A stretch of 64,000 bases of DNA from Streptomyces sp. A 4/2 (GCF_940670765.1 NZ_CALNVW010000002.1:124001-188000); one strand, 5' to 3'; numbered from the stretch's first letter, positions 17,550 through 25,998 are shown. The notes: generated by a model not told the origin, from the sequence alone. Program-made: numbers and translations.

Positions 17550-18165
17550 TGGTCTCCGTCCCTTCTGCCGTGGAAGAATGCGCCGACACGGTCGCGCATT
17601 CGGGGCAGCTGAATTGAACTGATGGGGTAAAGCCGCAGTGCGCGTCCATGGAGCGTTGTCGGCGCTTTCGACTCAACCAGGTTGACAGGCGTTCGGGACG
17701 GCTGGGAGACCCTGGTGATACAGGTACTGGGAGAGCCCCCCTTGCCTGGTGCGCTGACTCACCCCGGATCCACCGGCTTGATTCCCGGTTGATCGTTTCG
17801 GGGTCGTGCAGGCCGTGTTGGGGCTGAGTTGCGGATTCGGGCATGGGATGGCCGCCGGTCCACCCAGCTCTTCCTTAACTCAGTTTCGCCGCAGGGAAGT
17901 CGCCGGTGCCGACCGCCACTGGTCATATGCGCCCAGGGGGTTTTCGTCTTGAACGAGACGGACGGACCGAGCGCCGCTGTCTCGGCGCGGCGTTTCGGAG
18001 TCGATCTCGACAGGTAGGCAGGCTACGGCCCGCGAGAAGTCGTCACTGACTGTGACAGGCGGCCTGCCCAGCTGGGCGCCTACTGCGCATGGAGGACCGG
18101 CACCCGCAGTGCTCACTTCGCGCGGAATCCGGTATCTCCGCTGGAGTCAGCGCGCACGAGAAGGT
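17550..18165. other. Right half of the cassette, no supported gene
   Basis: About 615 bp upstream of the dehydrogenase. The left part should contain the promoter of the SDR-regulator operon, including a CGCGCACTG element on the minus strand at 17636-17644. Short frames such as 17880-18116 (minus, 78 codons) show no recognisable motif and no ribosome site. It could be decayed coding DNA from the element. Confidence 0.4.
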
Positions 18166-18195
18166 GGAACCTACAGCGGTGGGGTGAGCGCGGCC

Positions 18196-19734
18196 TCAGG
18201 TGTCGCCCGGCGCCCGGCAGGTCAGGTCCTCGGCCGGGAGGCTGCCGGTGGTCAGATAGGCCGTGGCGCTCCGGTCCGCGCAGGAGTCGGCCAGGCCGTA
18301 GACGCCGTGCCCCTCCCCTCCGGCGACAGTGACCATCCGGGAGCCGTGCAGGGCCCGGTGCAGGCCCCGGGCGCCGGGCAGGGGAGTCTGGGGGTCCCAC
18401 TCGTTCTGCAGGATCAGTGCGCTGACGTCGTTGTTCACCGTCGTCCCCGGCTCGCTGCCCTGTTTCCAGAAGGCGCACGGCTTGATGGTGGAGGCGATGT
18501 CGCCGTACAGCGGGTACCGGGCCTTGTCGCGGATCGCGTCGCGGCGGTACTGCTCGGGGTCGCTCGGCCACGAGGTGCGGGTGTCGGCGCAGACGACGGC
18601 CCAGGCGATCGCGGCGTCGTTGTCCGGGGGGACGGTACGGCCGAACGCTGCCGGGGCGGGGCCCGACGCCTGCTCGGGTGTACCGGGCGGTGCGGCCGGC
18701 TGCTCGCCCCCGGCCGCCTTCTTCAGCTCGGCGACCCGTTCGGCGGCGGCCCGGACGTGGAAGAAGACGGGGCGCAGTTCGGAGCGGATGCCGTCCCCGG
18801 TGAGGAGCGTCCCGCCGGAGTCGACCGGCTCGCGGTCGGCCCGGCCGATCAGGTCCCAGAAGCTCTCGCGGACCTGGGCGGGGGTGTCACCCAGGTGGTA
18901 CGTGGTGTGCCGCTGGGCGGTCCACTCGGTCCATCGCGTGAAGGCCGCCTCGGCCCCCTTCGCCATCTCCTGGAACGTGGCCCGCCAGATCTGTGCGGGA
19001 TCGGCCGGGCTGTCCAGCACGAACCGGTCGGTCCGCCGGGGGAACATCTGCGCGTAGACGGCTCCGAGGTAGGTGCCGTACGAGTAGCCCAGGTAGGAGA
19101 TCTTCTTCTCCCCCAGCACGGCGCGGACGACGTCCATGTCGCGGGCGGTGTTGCGGGTGGTGAGGTGCGGCAGCTCGTCACCCGCCGCGGCCCGGCACTT
19201 GTCGGCCACCGTACGGGCCCACGCCACGTCCTTCGTGAACGTACCGGCCTTGTACGGGCGTTCGTCGTTCTCCTCGTCAGCGGTCAGTCCGCAGCCGAGG
19301 GGAGAACTCTGCCCGACACCTCTCGGGTCGAACCCGATGAGGTCGTACTGCCTCTTCACCGCCCCGGGGAGGTTCAGCTCCGGTGCGACGGGCAGGTCCA
19401 GGCCCGGCCCGCCGGGGCCGCCGGGGTTGAGCAGCAGAACACCGCGGCGTTCCTTCGCGCTGCTCGCCTTCAGCCGGGATATCGCGATGTCGATCTGTTT
19501 GCCGCCGGGATCGCCGTAGTCCAGCGGCACCTTGACGGTCGCGCACCGAAACGTGGTGGGGCTCTGCGCGTCGCAGCGCTGCCACCGGAGTTTCTGCTGT
19601 GTGTACGGGCGCGGCGAGGCCGTGGCCACGGATGCCCGGGGTGCGGCGAAGGCCGTCGCGGGCGTCAGTGCGGAAACGAGAGTCACCGCGGCTCCGGCGG
19701 CCAGAAGAGATGCCGTTCGTCTGTTGCGCGTCAT
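18196..19734 (-). CDS. Secreted alpha/beta-hydrolase (tripeptidyl aminopeptidase-like)
   Basis: 512 aa with AAGGAC 8 nt before the ATG at 19734. A Sec signal peptide (MTRNRRTASLLAAGAAVTLV, cleavage after AFA) is followed by the Tap/SlpD-type fold. It has the NPGGPGGPG oxyanion loop, the nucleophile elbow GYSYGT, the Asp in NEWDPQTP and His in GGEGHGVYG near the C-terminus. Cysteine pairs (RCDA...RCAT, CADT...KPCAF) fit an exported protein. The family removes N-terminal tripeptides from extracellular proteins. Its stop is only 2 bp beyond the right direct repeat of the mobile cassette. Confidence 0.92.
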   Translation of the reverse strand: MTRNRRTASLLAAGAAVTLVSALTPATAFAAPRASVATASPRPYTQQKLRWQRCDAQSPTTFRCATVKVPLDYGDPGGKQIDIAISRLKASSAKERRGVLLLNPGGPGGPGLDLPVAPELNLPGAVKRQYDLIGFDPRGVGQSSPLGCGLTADEENDERPYKAGTFTKDVAWARTVADKCRAAAGDELPHLTTRNTARDMDVVRAVLGEKKISYLGYSYGTYLGAVYAQMFPRRTDRFVLDSPADPAQIWRATFQEMAKGAEAAFTRWTEWTAQRHTTYHLGDTPAQVRESFWDLIGRADREPVDSGGTLLTGDGIRSELRPVFFHVRAAAERVAELKKAAGGEQPAAPPGTPEQASGPAPAAFGRTVPPDNDAAIAWAVVCADTRTSWPSDPEQYRRDAIRDKARYPLYGDIASTIKPCAFWKQGSEPGTTVNNDVSALILQNEWDPQTPLPGARGLHRALHGSRMVTVAGGEGHGVYGLADSCADRSATAYLTTGSLPAEDLTCRAPGDT

Positions 19735-19800
19735 CGTGTTCGTCCTTGCCGGGCAGAGGTGGCCGGTCGGCCCTTCCGCCCTCGGGTGCGTGCGGGGGGG

Positions 19801-19832
19801 GCGGATCCACCGCTCAGGGGCGGCGGATCCGC
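19801..19832 (-). terminator. Hairpin between small membrane protein and peptidase genes
   Basis: GCGGATCC (19801-19808) pairs with GGATCCGC (19825-19832), with further C/G-rich pairs inside. It lies about 20 nt past the stop of the minus-strand gene ending at 19851. Confidence 0.5.
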
Positions 19833-19850
19833 GGTGCTGCCGGGCACCGG

Positions 19851-20234
19851 TCAGTGCCCGCCGAGCTGCTGGTGGACGCAGTGCGTGTACTGCCGGAAAC
19901 TGTCGGGCCGGTAGCACTCCTGGGTGTGGTCGGCGTACCAGGCGACGGAGACGGCGACCAGGACGGACACCACGATGGCGATCGACGACGTCACCAGACC
20001 GGTGACGGCCATGCCACGCCCGACGCCGGTCCGCTTCGTCGTCCTCAGGGCGGCGGCGCCCAGGATCAGGCCGATGACGCCGAGCGGGCCGCCGATCAAC
20101 ACGATCGAGGTGGCCAGACCGGTGACGCCCAGCACCATCGCGGTCACGGTCAGGCCGTTCCGGCCGGCCTCGGGCGGTGTGGCGTGGCCGGTGCCCCGGG
20201 GGTGGGGCAGCGTCCTCGTCCCTTGTGTGTTCAT
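19851..20234 (-). CDS. DUF4190-type small membrane protein
   Basis: 127 aa with GGAGG seven nt before the ATG at 20234. A Pro/Gly-rich cytoplasmic start of about 25 aa is followed by two membrane segments (TAMVLGVTGLATSIVLIGGP / LGVIGLILGAAA and GMAVTGLVTSSIAIVVSVLV). A short extracytoplasmic tail follows with Cys residues (ECYRPDSFRQYTHCVHQQLG). The LGVIGLILGAAALRTTKRTG block, repeated as GxAVTGLV, is typical of DUF4190. Function unknown. It is divergent from the downstream two-component system, sharing about 140 bp of upstream DNA. Confidence 0.85.
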   Translation of the reverse strand: MNTQGTRTLPHPRGTGHATPPEAGRNGLTVTAMVLGVTGLATSIVLIGGPLGVIGLILGAAALRTTKRTGVGRGMAVTGLVTSSIAIVVSVLVAVSVAWYADHTQECYRPDSFRQYTHCVHQQLGGH

Positions 20235-20372
20235 CAACCGTCCTCCGGTCAACTGGTCGGGGCACGATCCTGGCTCGCGGGGTCCTGGACGCACATCGCG
20301 GGAAAGCGGGAGAAAGCGCTCCCCCGATCGGGGGAGGCCGTCGGTGGGCTCGCCGGTCATACTGGCCGCATC

Positions 20373-21662
20373 ATGATCAGGGGAATCCGGCCGCTGCTGC
20401 GCGGCTCCACGTACACGGGTGTGCTGTACGCCTGGTGCGGCGCGTTGGCGAGCATCGCTCTGCTGCCTTTCGTGGCGCTGCCCGCACTGGCATGGCGGTC
20501 CGCCCCCTACGGGGTGCAGGTCGTTCTGGACCTGCTGGCGTGGGCGGCGCTGATCGGCGCGGTCGGGCTGGCCCGCACCACACGGCGGGGGCTGATCGTC
20601 TCCGCCCGCCGGCTGCTGAGGGTGCCGTTGCCGGATCCGCTGACCGGTCGGCGGCCGGCGGGTTCGCCCGGCACCGGCCGGGCTCCCACCGCGCCGGCGT
20701 CCGCTGCCGGCCGTTGGCGGACTCCGGTCTGGCTGCTGCTGCACGTGGCACTGGGGTGGACGGGGGCGCTGGTGAGCGGTGTGCTGATGATCGCGGGCCT
20801 GGTCCTGCCGGGGAACTGGCTCGGCGCCGAGGGAGAGCTGAGCCTGTTCGGCCGGTCGGTCCGGCTGGAGGGTGGCTGGGGCAGCTGGGCGGCGGCGCTC
20901 GGCTGCGTGCTGCTGGCGGCGGCTGTCTGTGCGGTGGTGACGGGCACTCTGCGGTGGCTGGCGCCACGGCTGTTGGGGCCGTCGTCGGCCGAGCGGCTCG
21001 CGCTGGCGGCCGAGCGGGAGCTGCTGATGGCCGAACGGAACCGGCTGGCCCACGAGTTGCACGACTCGATCGGGCACACGCTGACGGCGGCCACGATCCA
21101 GGCGGCGGTGGCGGGCGAGGTGCTGTCCGCCGACCCGGTGGCGGCGCGGGCCGCGCTGCGCAGCATCGAGGAGTCGACCCGGGCCGCACTGGAGGACCTG
21201 GACTACGTGCTGGGCGTGCTGCGCGAGGAGGAGTCGGGGACAGCCCCGACCCGCACCCTGGCCGACCTGCCCGAACTGCTGGACCGGTTGCGGCACGCGG
21301 GGGCGGTGGTGGAGCCGGAGCTGACGGGCGGGCTGGCGCAGGTGCAGGGGACGCTCTCCCGGGCGGCGTACCGGATCCTGCAGGAGGGATTGACCAACGC
21401 GTTGCGGCACGGGGCGGGCGGCCCGATCGAGGTCCGGGTGGCAGCCGCGCCGGACGGACTGGAGCTCGGTGTGGTCAACCGGACCGGGCCGCGTACGAGT
21501 ACGAGTACGGGCGGGGGCCCGGGTGCCTTCCCGACGTCCGGGCACGGCCTGCCCGGACTGGCCGAGCGCGTACGCCTGTTGCACGGTGAGATCGAGGCAG
21601 GCCCGGACGGTCCGCAGCACTGGCGGTTGGCGGTCCGGCTGCCGGCCCGGTTGCGCGCGTGA
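20373..21662 (+). CDS. Sensor histidine kinase
   Basis: 429 aa from the ATG at 20373. There is no ribosome-binding sequence and a CATACT element sits about 10 bp upstream, so the transcript may be leaderless. Four membrane segments occupy residues 15-200. The kinase core has the phospho-His in LAHELHDSIGHTLTAA, a dimerisation helix and the ATPase lobe (LQEGLTNALRHG N-box, GHGLPGLAERVRLLHG). It is in the NarX/DesK-like HPK7 group. A Thr-Ser repeat (RTSTSTGG) from a small DNA repeat lies near residue 375. It overlaps the LuxR regulator by 4 nt (GTGA). Confidence 0.92.
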   Translation: MIRGIRPLLRGSTYTGVLYAWCGALASIALLPFVALPALAWRSAPYGVQVVLDLLAWAALIGAVGLARTTRRGLIVSARRLLRVPLPDPLTGRRPAGSPGTGRAPTAPASAAGRWRTPVWLLLHVALGWTGALVSGVLMIAGLVLPGNWLGAEGELSLFGRSVRLEGGWGSWAAALGCVLLAAAVCAVVTGTLRWLAPRLLGPSSAERLALAAERELLMAERNRLAHELHDSIGHTLTAATIQAAVAGEVLSADPVAARAALRSIEESTRAALEDLDYVLGVLREEESGTAPTRTLADLPELLDRLRHAGAVVEPELTGGLAQVQGTLSRAAYRILQEGLTNALRHGAGGPIEVRVAAAPDGLELGVVNRTGPRTSTSTGGGPGAFPTSGHGLPGLAERVRLLHGEIEAGPDGPQHWRLAVRLPARLRA

Positions 21663-22414
21663 CGGGCTCCGACGCGAGCGCAGCCGTCACGGCCGGCGCC
21701 GCCGGAACCGGCCCCGTCACCACCAACCCCACCAGCTCCCCCGCCAACTCCCCCGTCACACTCCTGATCGCGGACGACGACGAGGTGACCCGCAGCGGTC
21801 TGCGCACCCTGCTCGCGGTGCAGCCGGGGATCACGGTGATCGGCGAGGCCGCCGACGGCGTCGAGGCGGTCGAACAGGCGCGGCGGCTGCGGCCGGACGT
21901 GGTGCTGATGGATGTACGGATGCCGCGCCGCAACGGGATAGACGCCACCCGGCAGTTGCTGGCCGGGTCGGCCGCTCCGCCGAAGGTCGTGGTGATCACC
22001 ACCTTCGAGAACGACGGCTACGTCACCGCCGCGCTCAGCGCGGGGGCCAGTGGCTTCGTACTCAAGCGGCTTCCGGTCCGGCAGATCGCGGAAGCGGTAC
22101 GGGTGGTGGCGGCGGGAGAGGCGATCCTCTTCCCGGCGGCGCTGCGCCGGATGGTCGCCGCCCGCCCGCTGGACTCCGCCGAGGCGCTGCCGAGGGCGGC
22201 ACTGACGGGGCGGGAGGAGGAGGTGCTGAGGCTGATGGCCACCGGCCTGTCCAACCCGGAGATCGCGGAGTCGCTCACGGTGAGCCTGGAGACGGTGAAG
22301 ACCCATGTCGGGAACGTGCTGACCAAACTCGGCGCGCAGAACCGGACCCACGCGGTGGTGATCGCGTACGAGTCCGGTCTGGTGGTGCCGGGGGTCGCGG
22401 GCCGACACGCCTGA
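21659..22414 (+). CDS. NarL/LuxR-family response regulator
   Basis: 251 aa. An unusual Ala/Thr/Ser-rich N-terminal extension of about 35 residues precedes the receiver (LLIADDDEVTRSGL), with the phospho-Asp in DVVLMDVRMPRRNG, Thr in VVVITTFENDG and the Lys position in GFVLKRLP. The C-terminal LuxR HTH is LTGREEEVLRLMATGLSNPE, then IAESLTVSLETVKTHVGN. It is the cognate regulator of the overlapping kinase. Target genes are not evident; the divergent small membrane protein and peptidase are candidates by position. Confidence 0.93.
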   Translation: MTGSDASAAVTAGAAGTGPVTTNPTSSPANSPVTLLIADDDEVTRSGLRTLLAVQPGITVIGEAADGVEAVEQARRLRPDVVLMDVRMPRRNGIDATRQLLAGSAAPPKVVVITTFENDGYVTAALSAGASGFVLKRLPVRQIAEAVRVVAAGEAILFPAALRRMVAARPLDSAEALPRAALTGREEEVLRLMATGLSNPEIAESLTVSLETVKTHVGNVLTKLGAQNRTHAVVIAYESGLVVPGVAGRHA

Positions 22415-22556
22415 ACGGGCCTCCGGTGCGGGAATTCACCGACGTCGAAGAAGATCCGGTTCTCCACTTCGACACAGCCGGCCGGCCCTTTTCGACCACG
22501 GCCGACCGGCCCTTCATCCGCCGGGCCGTAGAACAGATGTGATGCCGCTCATTCTT

Positions 22557-22570
22557 GAGGGTGAACCCTC
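22557..22570. promoter_or_regulatory. Small palindrome upstream of the EF-hand cluster
   Basis: GAGGGT-GA-ACCCTC is a perfect 6-bp inverted repeat about 120 bp upstream of the first EF-hand gene, inside a 270-bp region that is less GC-rich than its surroundings. It could be an operator or part of a promoter; support is weak. Confidence 0.3.
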
Positions 22571-22687
22571 CAAGTGATCGCACTTGTTCGCCCGATCGGC
22601 CTCATAGCCTTGTGCGGTCGGCCCTCGGCTCGTGATGTCGAGTGGCCGTATCTGTTTCTCCGGCTTGTCATCGAAGGGCGTTCGCAG

Positions 22688-23263
22688 ATGATTCCCGCTC
22701 AGCAGAGTGCGTTGCTCGACCGGAAGTTCGACATGTGTTTCGGGCATGCCGATCAGAACAAGGACGGGGTGGTCGACGCCGCCGACATTCTGACCTTCGC
22801 CGCGCGGATCATCGCGGCCGTGGGCGAGCCTTTCGGCTCTCCGAAATCCGTAACGATGCTGAACGTCTGCCAGGACTGGTGGCACGGCCTCGTGACCGAA
22901 CTGGACACCAACGGCGACGGGAAGATCGACCCGACCGAGTACCGGGTCGGGATGCGGAAGCTCGTCGGCTCGGCCGAGAGCTTCAACGCAGCGAGCCGCC
23001 CGGTGGCGAACGCCATCTGGAGTCTCTGCGACCGTGACGACGACGGCCGGGTCACCGCCACCGAATTCAGCGCCGTGCAGCTCGCGTTCGGGACCTCGCC
23101 CGAGAACGCACGCATCGCGTTCGAGCGGCTCGACCTCAACAGCGACGGGTCACTGTCGGTGGACGAACTGATGGTCGCCTTCCGGGACTTCTACACGAGC
23201 ACCGACGCCGAGACCAACGGCAACTGGCTCTTCGGAGCCGCCTTCCAGACCGCCGCGGTCTGA
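22688..23263 (+). CDS. Calerythrin-like EF-hand calcium-binding protein (four EF-hands)
   Basis: 191 aa from the ATG at 22688, after GAAGGG. Four canonical EF-hand loops are readable: residues 22-33 (DQNKDGVVDAAD), 73-84 (DTNGDGKIDPTE), 115-126 (DRDDDGRVTATE) and 149-160 (DLNSDGSLSVDE). The length and spacing match actinomycete calerythrin-type sarcoplasmic calcium-binding proteins, cytosolic buffers or sensors. No signal peptide or membrane segment is seen. It begins a plus-strand run with a HAD phosphatase, a second EF-hand protein, an alcohol dehydrogenase and a P450. The role in that cluster is unknown. Confidence 0.93.
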   Translation: MIPAQQSALLDRKFDMCFGHADQNKDGVVDAADILTFAARIIAAVGEPFGSPKSVTMLNVCQDWWHGLVTELDTNGDGKIDPTEYRVGMRKLVGSAESFNAASRPVANAIWSLCDRDDDGRVTATEFSAVQLAFGTSPENARIAFERLDLNSDGSLSVDELMVAFRDFYTSTDAETNGNWLFGAAFQTAAV

Positions 23264-23407
23264 ACAGTGCGGTCAGGGGTGACCGCCGGCCTGCCGAAGC
23301 CGCCCCCGACGGAAATTCCGACGCCCCCCCCTGCCCGCTGGGTACGCCCTGGGTTAGTTCCGCGGGCGGGGTGGGATGCCGTACTGGTCAGCCGCCGAGA
23401 AGGTCGA

Positions 23408-24220
23408 ATGAACATCGCCGTTGTGGACGTGGACGGAACGCTCTATCAGGGGACGCTGGGTTTCGCTCTCCTGGACGAGCTGAACTCCGCGGATCTCGTC
23501 AGCGCATCAGCTGTGCACCGGGTGCGGAACGCCATGCGACAGCACCGCGGCGCGGGGAAAGCATTCCGTACCACGCTGGAGTCCACCAGCGACTGCTACG
23601 CCCGCGCCGTGGAAGGCGTCCCGCAGGAACGTATCCTCGCCGCCTCGCACGCGGCATGGCAGCGTGTTCGGCACCGATTGCTCGACAGCGCGGGCCCGTT
23701 GATCGAAATCCTGGAAAAGGGCGGGTTCGTTCCGGTGCTGATATCGGGCAGCCCGCAGGAGATGATCGACCGAATAGCCGACGAGCTGGGCATCAGCCAC
23801 CGGTTCGGTATGCGGCTCGCCGTCGACAACGGCGTTTGCACACACCGATTCCTGAGCCTCCCGGCAATCCCTGAAGTGAAGGTCGGCCTGCTGCGTGAGC
23901 TGGCTTCCCAGCTGAACGCAGATATGACCGAAGCACTGGCGATCGGTAACGGGGCCTCGGACTACGCCCTGTTGCACGCCGTCGGGCATCCCATCGCCTT
24001 CGAACCGGACGAAACCCTGCGGTGCATGGCCCGGCACGGAGCCTGGACCGTCGCCGACCGCCGCACCCTCGTTCCGCAGGTATCGGCTCTCGTCTCCCCC
24101 TCACGCCCTTCCCGGCGCACAGCCACTGCGCCAGGGGTCGTTGCCGTCTCCACTGTCTCCCCCGTCTCCCCCGTCTCCACCGTCCCCTCGGAGAGGAACC
24201 TCGATGCGTACTCCGCATGA
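23408..24220 (+). CDS. HAD-family phosphatase (SerB-like)
   Basis: 270 aa with AGAAGG before the ATG at 23408. HAD motif I is DVDGT (Asp7 nucleophile, Asp9 acid), motif II VLISGSP, motif III the Lys in EVKVGLLREL, and motif IV AIGNGASDYALL. A helical cap between motifs I and II fits the phosphoserine-phosphatase-like HAD-IB class. The family hydrolyses small phosphate monoesters; the substrate is unknown. The last 45 residues are low complexity (VSTVSPVSPVSTVPS) from a short CTCC repeat in the DNA and overlap the next gene by 17 nt, so the genes are coupled. Confidence 0.9.
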   Translation: MNIAVVDVDGTLYQGTLGFALLDELNSADLVSASAVHRVRNAMRQHRGAGKAFRTTLESTSDCYARAVEGVPQERILAASHAAWQRVRHRLLDSAGPLIEILEKGGFVPVLISGSPQEMIDRIADELGISHRFGMRLAVDNGVCTHRFLSLPAIPEVKVGLLRELASQLNADMTEALAIGNGASDYALLHAVGHPIAFEPDETLRCMARHGAWTVADRRTLVPQVSALVSPSRPSRRTATAPGVVAVSTVSPVSPVSTVPSERNLDAYSA

Positions 24221-24812
24221 CCTTGCGTCCCGGCTGATCGAGCGGAAGGTCGACGTGTGTTTCGCCCAAGCCGATCACGACCGTGACGCCCGGATCGAAC
24301 TCGCCGACGTGTCGCTCCTCTTCGTCCGGATCCTGGTCTACCTGGGTGAGCCCCTGGGCAGCCGTAAGGCGCAGGCCGTCCTCGCCGCGTCACAAGGCTT
24401 CTGCGACCACATCGCGGCGGTCACCGGATGGCGGCCCGACCGGGCTATCACTCCGGAGGAATGGCGGGAGGCCATGGCGAAGGCGCTGATCGGCGGCGCC
24501 GCCGACTACGACGCCTATTTCAAGCCGGTCGGCGAAGCCGTCTGGTCCGCGGTGGACCGCGACGACGACGGGCAGATCCGGCTGACGGAATTCACCGCCT
24601 TCCAGCAGGGCATGGGAACCCCGGCCCCGAACATCGCTCTCGCGGCAGCACGGATGGGTCTGCCCACCGGGACCTCCGAGGTTCCGCTGGGAGACATCCT
24701 CCGGACGCACCGCGAGTTCTACACCAGTGACGATCCGGAAGCCGCCGGGAACTGGCTCTACGGGGACGTCTGGGCGGACGAATTCTGGGACGGCACGAAG
24801 GCCGGACTGTGA
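24204..24812 (+). CDS. EF-hand domain protein, partly degenerate
   Basis: 202 aa from the ATG at 24204 after GGAGAGG. It is paralogous to the EF-hand protein two genes upstream: the same N-terminal pattern (LIERKVDVCFAQADHDRDAR) and the same C-terminal FYTS...GNWLYG. EF-hand 1 (24-35, Gly replaced by Ala) and EF-hand 3 (118-129, DRDDDGQIRLTE) remain. The second and fourth loops have lost the acidic ligands. It may thus bind fewer ions and act as a structural or regulatory partner. The downstream dehydrogenase start overlaps its stop (GTGA). Confidence 0.9.
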   Translation: MRTPHDLASRLIERKVDVCFAQADHDRDARIELADVSLLFVRILVYLGEPLGSRKAQAVLAASQGFCDHIAAVTGWRPDRAITPEEWREAMAKALIGGAADYDAYFKPVGEAVWSAVDRDDDGQIRLTEFTAFQQGMGTPAPNIALAAARMGLPTGTSEVPLGDILRTHREFYTSDDPEAAGNWLYGDVWADEFWDGTKAGL

Positions 24813-25903
24813 AGGTCCGGGCCGCGGTCCTGCGCCATCCGGCGCTCCCCTTCACGGTCGAGGACGTGAACCTGGCGGAGCCCGGCCCCGACGAGGTGCT
24901 CGTCCGCATCGCCGGGGTCGGCTTCTGCCACACCGATCTGCTGCCCCGCACTCCACGGACGGGCATCGCGCTGCCCCTCGTTCCGGGGCACGAGGGCTCC
25001 GGGGTCGTGGAAGCGGTCGGACAGCACGTGACCGATGTGGCCCCGGGTGACCGGGTGGTCATGTCGTTCGACTCGTGCGGCAACTGCCGCGCCTGTCTGG
25101 GAGGACGGCCGGCCAACTGCGCGACGTTCTTCCCCCGCAATCTCACCGGCCGCCGCCCCGACGGCTCCGGAACGGCCCGCGGTCAGGCAGGCGAGGAGAT
25201 CTCCGCGCGGTGGTTCGCCCAGTCCTCCTTCGCCACGCACGCCGTGGTCCCGGCCCGCAGCCTCGTCCCGGTTCCGCCGTCCGCACCACGCCTGGAGCTG
25301 CTCGGCACACTCGGCTGCGGCTTCCAGACCGGGGCGGGCGCCGTCCTCAACTCCCTTCGCGTCCACGCCGGATCAAGCATCGTGGTGTCCGGAACGGGAG
25401 CCGTGGGACTCGCCGCCGTGATGGCCGCGTACGCGGCCGGAGCGACGGTGGTCGTCGCGGTGGATATCCACCCCCTGCGCCGGAAACTGGCCGAGGAGTA
25501 CGGCGCGACCCACACCCTCGACGGACACAGCCGGGACCTCACCGAGGAGATCAGGGAAATCACCGATGGCGCCGACTACGCCCTCGACACCACCGGCGTG
25601 CCCTCGGTCATCACCTCGCTCATCCGCGCCCTGCACAGCCACGGCACCTGCGGCCTCATCGGTGTACAGGACGGGGACCTCACCGTGGACCCGCTGCTCC
25701 TCGCCGCCGGCCGGACCGTCAAGGGCATCATCGAGGGTGACGCCGTCCCCCGGCTGTTCGTCCCACAGCTCATCGGCCTGTGGCAGCAGGGCCGCTTCCC
25801 CTTCGACCGCCTGATCCGGACGTACCCGCTCGATGCGATCAACCAGGCGGAACGCGACGTGGCGAGCGGCGAAGTCGTCAAGGCCGTCCTCCTGCCCGTC
25901 TGA
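24809..25903 (+). CDS. Zinc-dependent alcohol dehydrogenase (aryl-alcohol-type MDR)
   Basis: 364 aa, medium-chain dehydrogenase. Catalytic zinc ligands are Cys in GVGFCHTDLL and His-Glu in PGHEGSG. The structural zinc site has four Cys (CGNCRACLGGRPANC). The Rossmann motif is GTGAVGLAAVMAA followed by VVAVDIHPLRR, where Asp suggests NAD preference. The overall pattern is close to benzyl/aryl-alcohol dehydrogenases. It would interconvert an alcohol and an aldehyde, plausibly the alcohol freed by the HAD phosphatase, though that is inference. The start overlaps the preceding stop by 4 nt. The C-terminal codons are part of a 16-bp tandem repeat that extends past the stop. Confidence 0.92.
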   Translation: MKVRAAVLRHPALPFTVEDVNLAEPGPDEVLVRIAGVGFCHTDLLPRTPRTGIALPLVPGHEGSGVVEAVGQHVTDVAPGDRVVMSFDSCGNCRACLGGRPANCATFFPRNLTGRRPDGSGTARGQAGEEISARWFAQSSFATHAVVPARSLVPVPPSAPRLELLGTLGCGFQTGAGAVLNSLRVHAGSSIVVSGTGAVGLAAVMAAYAAGATVVVAVDIHPLRRKLAEEYGATHTLDGHSRDLTEEIREITDGADYALDTTGVPSVITSLIRALHSHGTCGLIGVQDGDLTVDPLLLAAGRTVKGIIEGDAVPRLFVPQLIGLWQQGRFPFDRLIRTYPLDAINQAERDVASGEVVKAVLLPV

Positions 25904-25970
25904 CCTCCTGCCTGCCTGTCTGATCTCCTGCCCGTCTGCCCTCCTGCCCGTCTGGCTTCCCTCCCGTCCG
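25889..25970 (+). repeat. 16-bp tandem repeat at the dehydrogenase-P450 junction
   Basis: CTCCTGCCCGTCTG plus two variable bases recurs: 25889-25902, a variant at 25905-25922, then 25925-25938 and 25941-25954, and a decayed unit TTCCCTCCCGTCCG from 25957. The first copy encodes the last residues and stop of the dehydrogenase; the rest fills the spacer before the P450. Confidence 0.8.
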
Positions 25971-25998
25971 AACAACTCACCGATCGGAAGGCTTCACC

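Larger units (their letters stand above)
15691..18193. mobile_element. Putative non-autonomous mobile cassette with 16-bp direct repeats and terminal inverted repeats
   Basis: The 16-mer GGTGGGGTGAGCGCGG occurs exactly at 15691-15706 and 18178-18193. Just inside are inverted ends: TGTAGGTTCC at 15708-15717 and its complement at 18166-18175. Extending inward, 23 of the first 33 bases agree, including a shared GTGCGC(A/G)CTG block. Removing one repeat and the interior would leave the ABC exporter and peptidase genes converging with about 10 bp between stop codons, a normal junction. The interior (about 2.47 kb) holds the dehydrogenase and MmyB-type regulator genes and about 600 bp without a clear gene. 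No transposase or integrase is visible, so movement would need enzymes in trans. A 16-bp target duplication is unusually long, and recombinase att sites are an alternative. Confidence 0.65.

Noticed and set aside
17880..18116. 78-codon minus-strand frame at the right end of the mobile cassette
   Set aside because: No transposase or integrase motif, no ribosome site; reported only as unexplained DNA.
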